The notes under the pieces are model-generated. The model ran no database searches and had not been told where the DNA came from. It saw only the letters and a list, made by a program, of their open reading frames with translations. A DNA stretch of 23,332 bases from Neurospora tetrasperma FGSC 2508 (Eukaryota; Ascomycota; Sordariomycetes; Sordariales; Sordariaceae). The stretch lies in the NCBI RefSeq assembly GCF_000213175.1, contig NW_009799101.1, positions 1,273,528 to 1,296,859 on the forward strand. Reading direction: 5' to 3'. Position numbers and translations under genes: made by a program. How positions within the stretch are numbered: position 1 is the first letter of the stretch; each line of letters begins with the position of its first letter. Shown piece by piece: positions 1 to 10,400 of this stretch.

Positions 1-105
1 TTTGGGTTCCCAGTTGGCCCCCCCCAGGCCATTTTTTCCAACCCGCAAACCCGGGAAACTGCAAGCGTCGTTTGGAAACCCCCAGGCAAAAGGTTTTTCC
101 TTTTT

Positions 106-125
106 CCCCCCCCCCCCCCCCCCCC
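106..125. repeat. C20 homopolymer
   Basis: Uninterrupted run of 20 C. It separates the homopolymer-rich first 105 bases from normal-looking sequence. It may be a true tract that terminated sequencing or assembly, or a sequencing artefact. Confidence 0.9.
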
Positions 126-426
126 AGCTTTCCACCTCGCTTTCGGTCCCCAGCCCAGCTGCACACCCCAAGCCTATCTGGGAAAACCTGCACTCTTCTC
201 CTCACCGGCTGACGAAGGAGATTCGCCGAAAAGCGAGCTGTCCCGATATTTGAAATAGGGCAAGGGCCCTGCCATCTTTTTTCTCCCCTTGAGATCTGGG
301 AACCCTGATTTTCTCTTGATCTTGATGGATTTGGTCGCCGACAAGGTGGATAGTATTGACGACTTTTTGCAACAACATATCCTGGGGTACTACCTACCAG
401 GATCCATCGTGCTGCTGTGTCAACAA

Positions 427-442
427 GTGTGTGTGTGTGTGT
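427..442. repeat. (GT)8 microsatellite
   Basis: Eight perfect GT units in the presumed promoter/leader of the CBM-like gene. No function can be assigned. Confidence 0.85.
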
Positions 443-741
443 TGGCATTCGACTTTTTCTTTTTATTGCCAACAATAACCTCCCCCGGTCCCCCCACAGC
501 AATCAACCTCGCAATCCCCTCCCTCTGTCTTTGCCACGGCGGCTCCGGTCCCTGATCTTCTCCTCGCTTGTCTTGTCGAATCTCTGGCTCTTGGTCGACT
601 TCGAAACACGTGCGTCAAGTTTCAAGAGAACCAAACTTCGTTGTCGCATATACACACCATTTAAGCGCCGTCCACTCAAATCGCTTCCCCGGGTTCGACT
701 CTGAAGCAGTACGGCGCTTCCGCACCAGTCTCTGGATTCTG

Positions 742-746
742 ATTGG
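742..746. promoter_or_regulatory. inverted CCAAT box candidate
   Basis: ATTGG (CCAAT on the minus strand) lies about 180 bp upstream of the ATG at 924, a plausible place for a HAP/CBF-type site. A pentamer occurs often by chance, so this is only a candidate. Confidence 0.25.
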
Positions 747-923
747 CTCAGCCGTTTCACCCTTCATCAATAGCAACAGCAACAACATTGAGCAATACTA
801 CCTTCTATCTGCTTCAGAAGCTTCCAACGAAACGCAGCCGCCCGACGCTCTTAGCGAAACTTCACTTATATTGTCTAGACCCGTGCGCTTAAAGCGTGGC
901 GAGTCAACTCTAAAAAGCCCGCC

Positions 924-2973
924 ATGGACCCAACAACAACCCTCTTTACCTTTATGTTGTGAGTTCTTTGAAACTTGTGCTATAATCTCTCTTTCTTTTT
1001 TTTTTTCCTTCCCCCTCTTTCCTTAGCTTCACTTCGCTTGCGAGACTGCTGTGCGGTCAGTCATTCGTTCCCCATCGTTCGTTTTCACGCAACTCGGTTA
1101 CACCCCCTCTCGCTTTTCGGTAAAAGACCCGTCTCATATTGTACGTCTGGACATGTTCCACTTCCCAGTTTTTCTTTTTGGTTTTGGAGACGGTGCCAGC
1201 AGGTGTCGATCGGGAAACCGGATCCCCATGCCCTGTTCGATGAGAATTGAGTATCTCGGCGTCCATCGATCAAAATCCCATGATCATCACCACGCAGGCC
1301 GGGGTCCAAGCAAGCGAGCCTGGGCGAGCTGAGAATTTCTGCCAAGCCAGCCTCTACTCAGCAGATCGCCAGAGCTCAATCTCATCCAAGACCGAAGTCT
1401 GACGGTGATTGCGCTCGTGGCCTCCTACTTGACCTGACCCAGCTCAAGTCAAGGGAAACAGCCATTATTGGTCAATTCCCGTAATGACCCTTGGCGTGGT
1501 ATTGGGAATATTGCAGCCTACACTTAGCCTCATCCACTTTTTACTCCTCTCATACCCCAAGCCTTTTGATCTGCGCCCACATTTCACACCCTCGTCGACG
1601 AGACTAACACGAGAAATAGACGGACTCATCCCTCGGTCAACGCTGTTCACCTGGTCGGTTCTTGGGACAATTTCGGTAAACCTTATACAATGGAGCGTGA
1701 CGTCAGACGCGACAGAGGCCAGTGGAAGGGATGTTACACCTTCAAGGATATCATCTGCGATGGTGACTCTGGCCGAACCCCAAAACGGAACGGCGGCTTG
1801 AAGATGGGCCAGACATATTACTTTTATGTGAGTCCTTGTCCAGAGATACGTCCGTCGGCCCCTGTCATTAACCGAGACCCCCAGTACGAGCTAGATGGCG
1901 CGGCTGAGACACATGATCCTACTCTTCCCTCAACAAATAACTGTCCATATCTACCCGGCCAGACTGTCAACACTCTCTACGTTCCTGTCGAGCATACCCT
2001 CAGGAACCGCAGCGCATCCACCACCTCTCTTCGCGAGGAAAACTACATGACCATGAATCCAGCCGACAGATACAGCACGCCGCAACCCACCGTCGCCTCA
2101 TTAATGGACGCTGCTTCCCGTGCCGCTACCGCCCCTCTACCCGAACTCAAGCGTTCTTCCAGGTCTATCTCACCGGGCTCCAGCTGGTTCTCGCCACGTA
2201 GGCTGTTCGGTCGCAAGCAAAGCTCTTCCTCCCTGCCGGAGATCAGGCTGCCAACACCTACCGATGATACTCGGAGCATTAGGTCATCCGGGTCAAGCAG
2301 GTCCAGGGACATGTCGCCCGAGTCGCTTCGCCGGTTCCTGTCCAATGATGAACTACCCGAAGAGGAGTATCAGACAGTGGAACGTCCGGCCATCACCATT
2401 CCTGATGATATCGTCGAGGAGAACGAAGACGACGACATGTTCGCCACATCTGCTGTGTCGGAATACATGCAGTTCACCGGCCTCTCCCCTCCGCCATCCC
2501 AACGATCGCTTACCCCTTCTCCGCCTGTCAAAAGCGGCGAGGCTCTAACACCCACTATGGCCCTTACCAGGTGCCCTTCTACGATGCCCTGCCTCGATCT
2601 TTCGGTACCTAAGCTGTCTCTCGTCGACACCAGCTCACCTCAGTCCTCAGCCGACTCGCCTCCCGCCTTCTACCACTCCGATGACGATGAGGAGGATGAG
2701 ACCCTCGACGAGGACCTCCTTCCCCTTCCCATGCTTGACTACAGCACGGCCCGCAAGGCTTCCGCCGGTTCAGTCGGGAGCACCCTCTCCACCTACAGCC
2801 TCCCCCAGTCTTCGCCCCAAGAAGCAAAGGGGTCCAAGTCTCTCGTGGTCCCCAGGATCGAGACCAGCATTCCCGTCTCGCACACTTCCTTCCTTAACAG
2901 CCCTACCCCCAACTCGGGTCTTGAGGACCTGATGACTGAGCTGGGCTGGATGGCTGATGCCATCCGTGGTTAA
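924..2973 (+). CDS. fungal protein with N-terminal AMPK1-CBM (CBM48/E-set)-like domain and disordered tail; spliced
   Basis: Preferred model: exons 924-958, 1620-1827 and 1885-2973, giving 443 residues. ATG924 is the first ATG for about 600 bp and sits in a GCC-ATG-G context. Joining 958 to 1620 gives TLFTFML followed by RTHPSVNAVHLVGSWDNF, which has the strand spacing expected of a glycogen-recognition/E-set domain. It covers about residues 7-120, with the GSWDNF core at 25-30, W47, and a YELDG...CPYLPGQ...VPVE segment. The remainder is Ser/Pro-rich and probably disordered, with a basic SPRRLFGRK motif near 185-195, an acidic run near 346-363 and a compact ending (GLEDLMTELGWMADAIRG) that looks like a binding motif. 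Domain membership is inferred from motif memory and carbohydrate binding is unproven. An alternative model adds exons 1027-1119 and 1298-1480 in frame (535 residues), but these would interrupt the domain. It is convergent with midasin downstream. The cellular function is not known to me. Confidence 0.8.
959..1619 (+). other. long first intron (661 nt) of the CBM-like gene
   Basis: The donor is GTGAGT directly after ...TTTATGTT. The acceptor is ...GAAATAG at 1619, preceded by an ACTAAC branch site about 12 nt upstream. The intron is phase 2 and contains a stop in the downstream frame at 1567-1569, so splicing is required to reach the GSWDNF-coding sequence. A second good acceptor (polypyrimidine tract then CTTAG, ending 1026) and further sites allow an alternative with two extra in-frame exons. 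Confidence 0.7.
1828..1884 (+). other. 57-nt intron of the CBM-like gene, multiple of three and stop-free
   Basis: Donor GTGAGT follows ...TACTTTTAT and the acceptor ...CCCCCAG precedes TACGAGCTAGATGG. A TTAACC branch-like site lies about 14 nt before the acceptor. Removal joins YYFY to YELDG, a natural run within the CBM-like domain. Retention would add 19 residues without a stop, so a naive ORF reading silently includes it. Confidence 0.85.
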
Positions 2974-3294
2974 GCTTCACCAAAATATTCAAACGATCGC
3001 TATGCGCATACTGCGCACTCATACTATTACACCATAATGTTTTGTCTCAACAATCATTCAACATTTCATACATCTCCATCTCAATCTATCTAGCATTTTC
3101 GGCGGGCATTTAAAATGGGGTATACTACACTACACTACTATACTATCGCTCAAGCAATCAAGCAGCGGTGTAGAAGGCATAAAACAAGGCGGCGGCGGCA
3201 AGATCTGAAGTTTTATTTGTTTTTGATCTCTTTTGTTTTTGGCTATTGGGTTTCCTTTGTTGGATGGGTGGCGGGTGGATATGGTGGGAGGTTA

Positions 3295-3316
3295 GAGATC
3301 TATCTTCTTAGATCTC
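3295..3316. repeat. perfect 8-bp inverted repeat, 6-nt loop
   Basis: GAGATCTA (3295-3302), a 6-nt spacer and TAGATCTC (3309-3316) can form a hairpin about 320 bp after the stop of the CBM-like gene. It could be a 3'-UTR structure, or part of a local enrichment of AGATCT (3201, 3296, 3310, 3362, 3578). Confidence 0.6.
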
Positions 3317-3574
3317 GTCGTTATTTTGATCACTCGGGCGTTTTTGGGCTGGCGGGAAAGGAGATCTATTTGATTTGGGAAGTTATCAGGGAGTTCATCT
3401 GGGTGGGTGAAAGGGTCACGATTGCATATAGGACTGGGAGTGATGATTGGGATGAGGGATGAAAGACCAGAAATTAACTGGGAGGAATGGAAGGAATTGC
3501 AAACTAGATATACAAAAGACTATCGTTTGCCAAGCAACCTCTAATGATCCTTCCTGATGAATACTCGTGACATG

Positions 3575-3586
3575 TTTAGATCTAAA
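3575..3586. repeat. 12-bp perfect palindrome TTTAGATCTAAA
   Basis: Self-complementary dodecamer centred on one of the clustered AGATCT hexamers. It could bind a dimeric protein but nothing else supports that. Confidence 0.5.
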
Positions 3587-3988
3587 TCAGACAAACAGTG
3601 TTATACATACATAACTCACTGTCACTTACCTCAGTCTGGAGCAGATTTTCTGTGTCGGTCCTCGCTATCTATTACCGTGTTAAACCAGGATCTGCGAAGA
3701 ATATTAACTTTGACTTGTATGATGAGGCGGCAGATGACTGGCTGACTGAGTGAGTAAAAGAAAACAGTGTTTAGGAAATTTGACTGATACAAGAAAAGAA
3801 AGAGGATGAGAGACGGCGTGGAAACAAACAAATAAACAGGTGAATACCAATCACCGCTTGAACAAGTAAGAGTTCTCGTCGAGGTAAATGTACCGAGAGA
3901 GGATGATGGTATCTATCCATCTTCAATCACTTGGGAAAAAGACGAAAGAGATGCCGAGTCGAGTGTCAATCATGCCCGCAGGAATTCG

Positions 3989-4042
<54 letters not shown>
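3989..4042. repeat. A54 homopolymer
   Basis: Fifty-four consecutive A, directly after GAATTCG (EcoRI site at 3982-3987). On the midasin strand it is T54, starting about 400 bp past the midasin stop. It is far longer than chance allows. Options are a slippage-expanded tract, the tail of a retro-inserted copy, or an assembly/cloning artefact. I see no target-site duplication or coding remnant to its left. Confidence 0.9.
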
Positions 4043-4044
<2 letters not shown>

Positions 4045-4438
4045 ACTTGCAATGAATCAGATGCAACCTTGACAAACTTAAGAAGAGCCATTGTGAGAGG
4101 TTTTCACGGTTTTTGTGCAGTAGGAGACCGAGGTAGGGAGCTAGCTTTTGTTTACCTAAACCTGACGACCCCTTTTTTGATTTTGACTAATGAAAACACG
4201 AGAAAGAAACGGTTATAAATAAACAAACAAACAAGCTAATCAATTAAACTCCTACCCTACCAACCAAGACCAACCAAGCAACCAAGCAAACAAATAACTC
4301 CTAATACAAGAAGGCCAGTCTATCTATGATCTATTTATGGTCCAGACACGTATTATCTCTTTCCTGCTATTTTCTTTTTTTCGTGATGCAATGTATGCAA
4401 CATCCTCCCCCCCCCCCTTTTTTTTATGGGCTGAATGC

Positions 4439-7400
4439 TCAAGAAGCACTAACCTCACTAAACCAACTCCTCAACAAGCCCGCCAACGCCCCCGGCAAAT
4501 CATCCAAGTGATGCACAATCAAATAATACTGGAACGGGAAACTGTCCAAGTACCGATGAATCACCGGCATACCATCACTGCCGAACCTGGCCTCTTTCAG
4601 ATCCAAGACACTTTGGCTTCCCTTTTTGGCGTTTCCTTGAGCATCCCGAGCATCGTCCATGACGATGAAGACGACCATGACTCTTTGTTCCATTGCCTCT
4701 CTTAGTAAGGGGCGAAGGCGCGCGTGGTCTTTGGATTGGACGAGACCGTCAGACAGGATAAGGGCGAGTTGCCAGAGATCTTCCCCTCCCGACTGAGAGG
4801 CCGAGGTGAGGCGCGCGTCGCGGAAGTGATCAATGGTTCGCCGCAAGAGGTTCACCATGTCCGTGCCCTCTTGTTTGAAAGTGAATTGTTGCAAGACCCT
4901 GGCGCCCGCGTCGTGAGAGGCAAAGGGGTCGGTGAGACGGTGCGCGACAAAGACGTCGGTGCCGAAACCGAGGACGCCGACTTGGCCTACTTCTAGCATG
5001 GTAAGCGCGCGAGAGGTCATGACGAGCGACTCCAAAGCCAAGCGGCCGGCGGAACCGGAGTTGTTGAGCGAGTCGCCCATGGATTGGGAGTCATCCACAC
5101 AGAGCAAGATCTGGTAGGAGCGCTTGGTCGGGATGGCGCGGCGCATCCAGATCTTGTCGCGCTTGTAGGAGGAGGCGATGTAGGGAATGATCTTCTTGAT
5201 GTTGAGGCGCTTGCCGGTGCGGAAGGAGCCGGAGAGCTTGGTGGACTGCGAAGGGGTGAGGATCAGGCGGAGTTGAGAAGACAAAGACATGGAGAGGGAT
5301 TGCGTCTTGGTTTGGAAGGTGGTCCACATGGAGAGAGCTTCGTTGAAGTCGCGCAAGGGGCGAGGTGGTTGGTCTTCGAGGTGGATGGCGGAGAGCTGGG
5401 TAGACGATTCTTCGTTGATCTCCTCGTCTAGGTCGCCTTCCTTTGCGCTGGCCTTCCGGGCGTCGGAGTCCTCATCGTCAGAGTCTTCGAAGGCGCCTTG
5501 GTGAGTGGCGACGCCGGAACGGCCGTCTTTGCGGTCCTCCTTGGGAGCGTCGATGGAATCAGGGGCCTCGGCATCTTCCATGTCCACGTCCTCTTGCTTG
5601 TTGCCCTCGGCAGCGGGTTCATCCTCGGGTAAGACGTGGTTGTTGGCGTCTTCCATCTCGGTGTCAATGGCCATGGCGTCATCCATGGGACGGACCTCCT
5701 CATCATTGGCGGTGCCTAGAGCCTGGGTGTCGGGCTCGGCGTCTTCATCCTGCAAGTGCTGGAATTCTACCTTGGCCATGTCGACGTCGGGCTTCTGCTG
5801 CTCCTCCTTGCTTTCGGGGGCGTTGCGAATGTCGCGCTGGTTTCTGTACCACCTGTCGAGAGCATCACCGAGCTTCTTAAATGGCTGGCTGCTGGCCTCG
5901 GTCTCTTGATCCTCGTTAGGGCCCTCTTGCTGCTCAGTCCTCGACTGCTCACCCTTGGAACCGGGGGCGTTGTCTTGGTCAGAGGACTGGTTGTTGACAG
6001 CACCTTGCTCACGCTGGGCGGCCTTGTTGTCGGCAGTATCGTCCTGCATGTCGTTCTGGTCATCTTGAGCAAGACCACCACCCGTCTTGACATCGCTGGG
6101 AGCAGCGTTGTCGTCATCCGCCTGAGCCTGGTCATCGTTCAGACCCGGTTGTTCCTTCTCCTTGTCCTCTTCCTCCTTGTCCAAATCCTGCGGGGCGTCT
6201 TCATCTTGCTCCTCCTCCTTGTCCATGTCCACATCCATGTTATCCTCATCCATAGGGTTCAGATCATCCGTCTCTTCAGCCTCAGCCTCCTCAGGCTTCT
6301 CTGCATCCTTCTGCTCCTCAAGCTGCTGCTCCTCCTCCACACCATTTGGCGCCTGCTCCTCTTCCATCTCTCCATCCTGCGGCTTCTCACCATCCTCCAG
6401 GTCATCCAAGTTATCCTCCTCCTCATCCTCTCCATCGCTGATATCAATCTGCATATCATCCGGCAACGCCAGGGTATCCTGCTCCTGCACGTTCTGATCC
6501 TGATTATTCAGTTCCTCCTGCGGCTGGGCATCACCCTCCTGCTCCTGTCCCGGCTCACCTTCTTCCTCATCCTCGTTCTCCTCCTCACCCTCCTTCTTCT
6601 CCTTCTTTTCCTCCTCCTCACCCACCGCTTCCTCGCTCTCCTGCTGCTGCTCCTTCTTCTCCTTCCCTGGTTCCGCAGCAGCCTGCTCATCCTCATCCTG
6701 CTTGCCGCTGTTATTCTCACCCTTCTGATCCTTCTCCGCATCCTCTTCGTCTTTACCATCCCACATCTTCTCATCGACAGCAGTAGGATCGAGATCATCG
6801 ACACCACCCGCCTCCTCGTCCATCTCATCATCCTCCTCATCATCACTACCATCCTTATCCTTCTTATTCTCCTCATCTTCCTCCTCAGCCTTCACGCTCC
6901 CCATGTCTCCCTCGAGATCATCCTCACCCATGTCCACCGCGTCGGGATTATCCTCGATATCGTTCTGGTTCTTGTTATTCTGATCCTGCGCGAGCTCGGA
7001 AAGATCCTCGTCATCCTTGATATCCTTGCTGATATCCTCTGCTCCCTCACCGTCACCTAGACCGGTACCGCTCTGCACGTCGCCAGACTCGCCGGACTTC
7101 TCCTTGCTCTCTTCTTGGGGAGAGCAGAAGCCTTGCTTGGCGATGACGATGAAGCTGTTGCTGAGGGTGTAGCCCAGACGGCAGGTGGACCGGTGCAGGT
7201 CGGCGTATTGCGCCAGGTTCTGCTGGCACGTGGCGGCGTACTGCTCGAGCATGGGCAGGATGGCGCGCAGGAGCGCAGTCTCGGCGTCCCGGATGGCAGG
7301 CTGGGACAGGTCGGAGGTCTTGAGCAGGCGGAGGATGCCGTCGACTTCGGAGGTGATGCGCGGCATGGCAAGGGTGTTGATGGCCTTCTCGAGGCCTTCG

Positions 7401-10400
7401 CTGTGGGCCAGGAACCAGCCGGCGTCTTCTTGGCTTTGGGGCAGGTTCTTGACGGCTTCAGGGAACTTTTGCAGGGCGACGAGGATGCGGCTGGACAGGT
7501 CCAGAGCGGACTTGGCGAACTCGTCGATGGTGGTTTCCTGAAGTTCGTTGGCGATGGCGACGGTTTGAGCGCTGGTCCATAGCTGGACTTGGCGGATGAC
7601 GAAGGCCATGTCGGGTCTTTCAAGCAAGAGACTACTGAGGCTTTCGCGAAGACCGTCGAGCTCCTTCTCGGCATCGCTATGGAGCTGCTCGAGAGCGGAG
7701 GAGCTGAAACCGGTAGGCAGACGAGGCAGGCTCTCCTGCTTGGTGGCCAGAGTGGCGAACGTATCGAGCCACTGCTGCAACTTGCTGCGAACTTGGTCGT
7801 TGCTGGTCTCGCCGAGCTTGCCGTGGACGTCAACCATGTAGACGGCGAACTTGAGGATCTGGACAAGCCAGCGCAGGACACGACCGTGGTTCTTTACGCT
7901 CTTCTGCGACTGAATGGCCACCTCGCCGCTACGGCCTGAGACCTCCTTGGTGAAAGTAATGGCTTGGGAGAGAGCACGCTCCGCCTCAGCTGTGCGCGAG
8001 AGATACATGCGCTGCTTGAACATAACGTACAGAATACCCTCGAGGAAACCAATGGAACGGTGGACGATCTCGCGGTTAAGATCATCGTTGTGTTCGAATG
8101 TAGCCTGGCGGAACTTGGGCGCCAAATCGAGCATCTTATGGTAGAAGTACTCGATGGCGTTGAGCTGCGATTCGCTCAGGTGGGGAACAAGACCCGAGTG
8201 GACGAGCACCGCGTGAGCAGACTTTTGGCGGTCGAGGATGGTGGTGCCTAGGTTACGACTGAAGCCCATCTCGCGAAGAGTCTTGAGCGTGTCGGTGTAG
8301 AGCTTGGTCTTCCTTGTCTTCAAGTGCGCCACGGCCTCCTTGTTTTCATCAGTGAGGTGCTGGGGAGTCTCCTTGCGAAGCTCAGCCATCTCGGTGACCA
8401 ACGAGGTGATGTACTCGTCCAAGTTGCTGGGGATCTCCACGGCCGAAGCAGGCAGCGAGCCAAACTTGCCCATCATCTTGAGGACGCCGGGAAGGTTGGT
8501 GATTCTTGTCCACTGCTGTTGCCTCTCTAGAGATGGAATGAGCTGCGAGACAAGGGCAATAGCCTCCTGATCAGCCTGGACAGCGACCTTGTCGACGATT
8601 GCCATGGCGCTCTTATGCTCTTCCTCGGGAAGGCCTTGCTCGGTGATGCCGCTCACAGGCTGAGAAAGCACACCGCGGAACTTCCTCACCAGCTTGAACA
8701 GCTTCTGATGAGACTTGCGCGCACTAGCCCTGAGCGCCTCGATGTTCTTATCTCTCCACTTCGACAGCAGCAACACATCCTTCATCTTCCTGTCCAAGGG
8801 AGTTCTGCCGGCGGCGATAGCCTCCTTGACCTTGCGCTCGTACCTGGCGTGATAGGTGATGAAGTTCTGGACAGCATCACGGATGACACTCAACTGAGGC
8901 TCATCTACCATCAGCAGCTCCAACTGGTTTCTGAGCTGTCTAAGAAGGTTCAGGCGAGAGGTGAACTGGCCGAGACTGGCAGTGTTGAAGTAGGATTCCA
9001 AAGCACCCAAGAGCTCGACCGCGTACGTATACAGATCCTTGCCCTCCTGCAACCACGAGCACGGCTGGAGGATGACGGCGCCGTAGGCGATGAACCACCA
9101 GGACTTGGCATCGTCGTGGCATTTCTTGGCTTCGGCGTCGAGCAGTCTCGACCAGCTGGACAGCTCGAGGCGGCGCCAGTCGCAGATGGTATCGCGCAGC
9201 TTCTCATACAAGACGGTGGCCTTGTGAGCCTTGGTGGCCCAGCCGCCTTCGTGCCATTCGTACACGTGCGCGTAGAGCTTTTCCATGGGGGAGATGATGG
9301 CGGCGAGGGGATCGTCGATGGACATGTCAAGTACCTTGTCGCAAGCGATGACGACATCGGCGAGAGTTTGATGGTGGCCGATTTCTTCGATGGTTTGTAG
9401 CTCCTGGAAGCGCTTCTTGAGGGCGGTGACGAGGGTGAGGGCCTTCCGGACCTCGACGAGGATGGAGTCGGTGTAGAAGTTGTAGTTGTTGGAGTCAACG
9501 TTGGCGCTGAAGGCCTTGATCTGGTCCTCGAAGGCGAGAATGGTGGCGGGCAGAAGCAAAGCATCCATCTCGGGCTCGCCAGCGGCAGCGTTGCGCTCCG
9601 CACGGGCAATCCTGCGAGCAACTTGGGTAAGCAAGATGCGAATGCTCTGCTGGGGCTCCTGAGGCGAAAGGAAAATCTTCTCATGAGCTTCCGCCAGCAA
9701 GATGGACAGGTCGCGGTTGCCGCGAGGGATCTGTTTCTTTTTCTTGGGCGCGTCGGCATCCTGCTCCTCCTCGTCATCTACGTAGTCAGGGAACAGCTGA
9801 TCGAATTCTTCCTGGTCGAACGCCTCTTCATCTTCCAGACTCCCCTTGAAGCGGAACAAGCTGTTCTTCTGCTCTTCGGCCTTGCGATCGGCTTCCAGCT
9901 TCTTGCTCCACTCCTCATGGAAAGCATAGAAGGACTCGTGCACAGCCTGTCTGAGGTTTTCCGGCAAGCTGTCAATACCTTCGACGGCAACGATGGCCTG
10001 AACAAATGAGAGGAACTCAAGCGAGCGGAGAGGCAAGCTCTTAGTCTCAGCATCCCAGACAGTACCGCTCAAGAAGGGTGTGGCCTTGACCATGCTCTTG
10101 AAATCGGTTTCGTCGGAGCTCTTGGCAGGGACGGCACCCTGGCCGAGCGAAAGACCAAGCTGCAAGCAGCGCAAGAAGCTAACCAGCGGCATCGTCAAGT
10201 CCTGGTAGGCATTGAAGCGACCAATGAAGCGGCCAACAAGAGCAACAAGGTTCCTCTCAACGAGGGAAAGCTCCTCGGAAGCATCCTCAGCGTCGGTGGA
10301 AATGGAACGCAGATGCGAAGCAGCCACGTCGTTCTGTACAAGGGCATTCAGAACATTGTTGAACTCTCCCTGCAGGCCACGAAGCTCCGAGTCGCCAGGG

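Larger units (their letters stand above)
1..923. other. left-end region and 5' leader/promoter of the CBM-like gene; no gene seen
   Basis: No supported coding region. Bases 1-125 are made almost entirely of short homopolymer runs ending in C20 and look like low-quality contig-end sequence. From about 300 on the sequence is ordinary and CT-rich, with a (GT)8 microsatellite at 427-442 and an inverted CCAAT box (ATTGG, 742-746). There is no ATG between about 326 and 923, so the ATG at 924 would be the first one met by a ribosome on any transcript starting in that interval. This stretch most likely holds the promoter and 5' untranslated leader of the gene at 924. The transcription start cannot be placed. 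Confidence 0.6.
2974..4438. other. convergent intergenic region, 3' ends of the CBM-like gene and midasin
   Basis: No supported gene in 1,465 bp. The left part (about 3200-3470) is rich in G and T on the plus strand and holds several AGATCT palindromes and an 8-bp inverted repeat. The right part contains an A54 run and, at about 4217-4295, AACA/ACCAAGC-type low-complexity sequence. It presumably contains the two 3' UTRs and polyadenylation sites. Short ORFs here have biased, non-protein-like composition. Confidence 0.7.

Noticed and set aside
3115-3462. Possible small gene of 115 residues downstream of the CBM-like gene
   Set aside because: Composition is driven by a T/G-rich 3' region, with no recognisable domain and no splice or promoter context.
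3982-4042. Processed retrogene or cDNA insertion ending in poly(A)
   Set aside because: No coding remnant, no target-site duplication found by eye; the EcoRI-like junction matches too few bases. Kept only as an open question.
5756-7060. Plus-strand 434-codon open frame rich in Leu, Ile and Val, resembling a multi-pass membrane protein
   Set aside because: It is the exact complement of the midasin Asp/Glu codons (GAG/GAT become CTC/ATC). There are no recognisable domains and no splice or start support.
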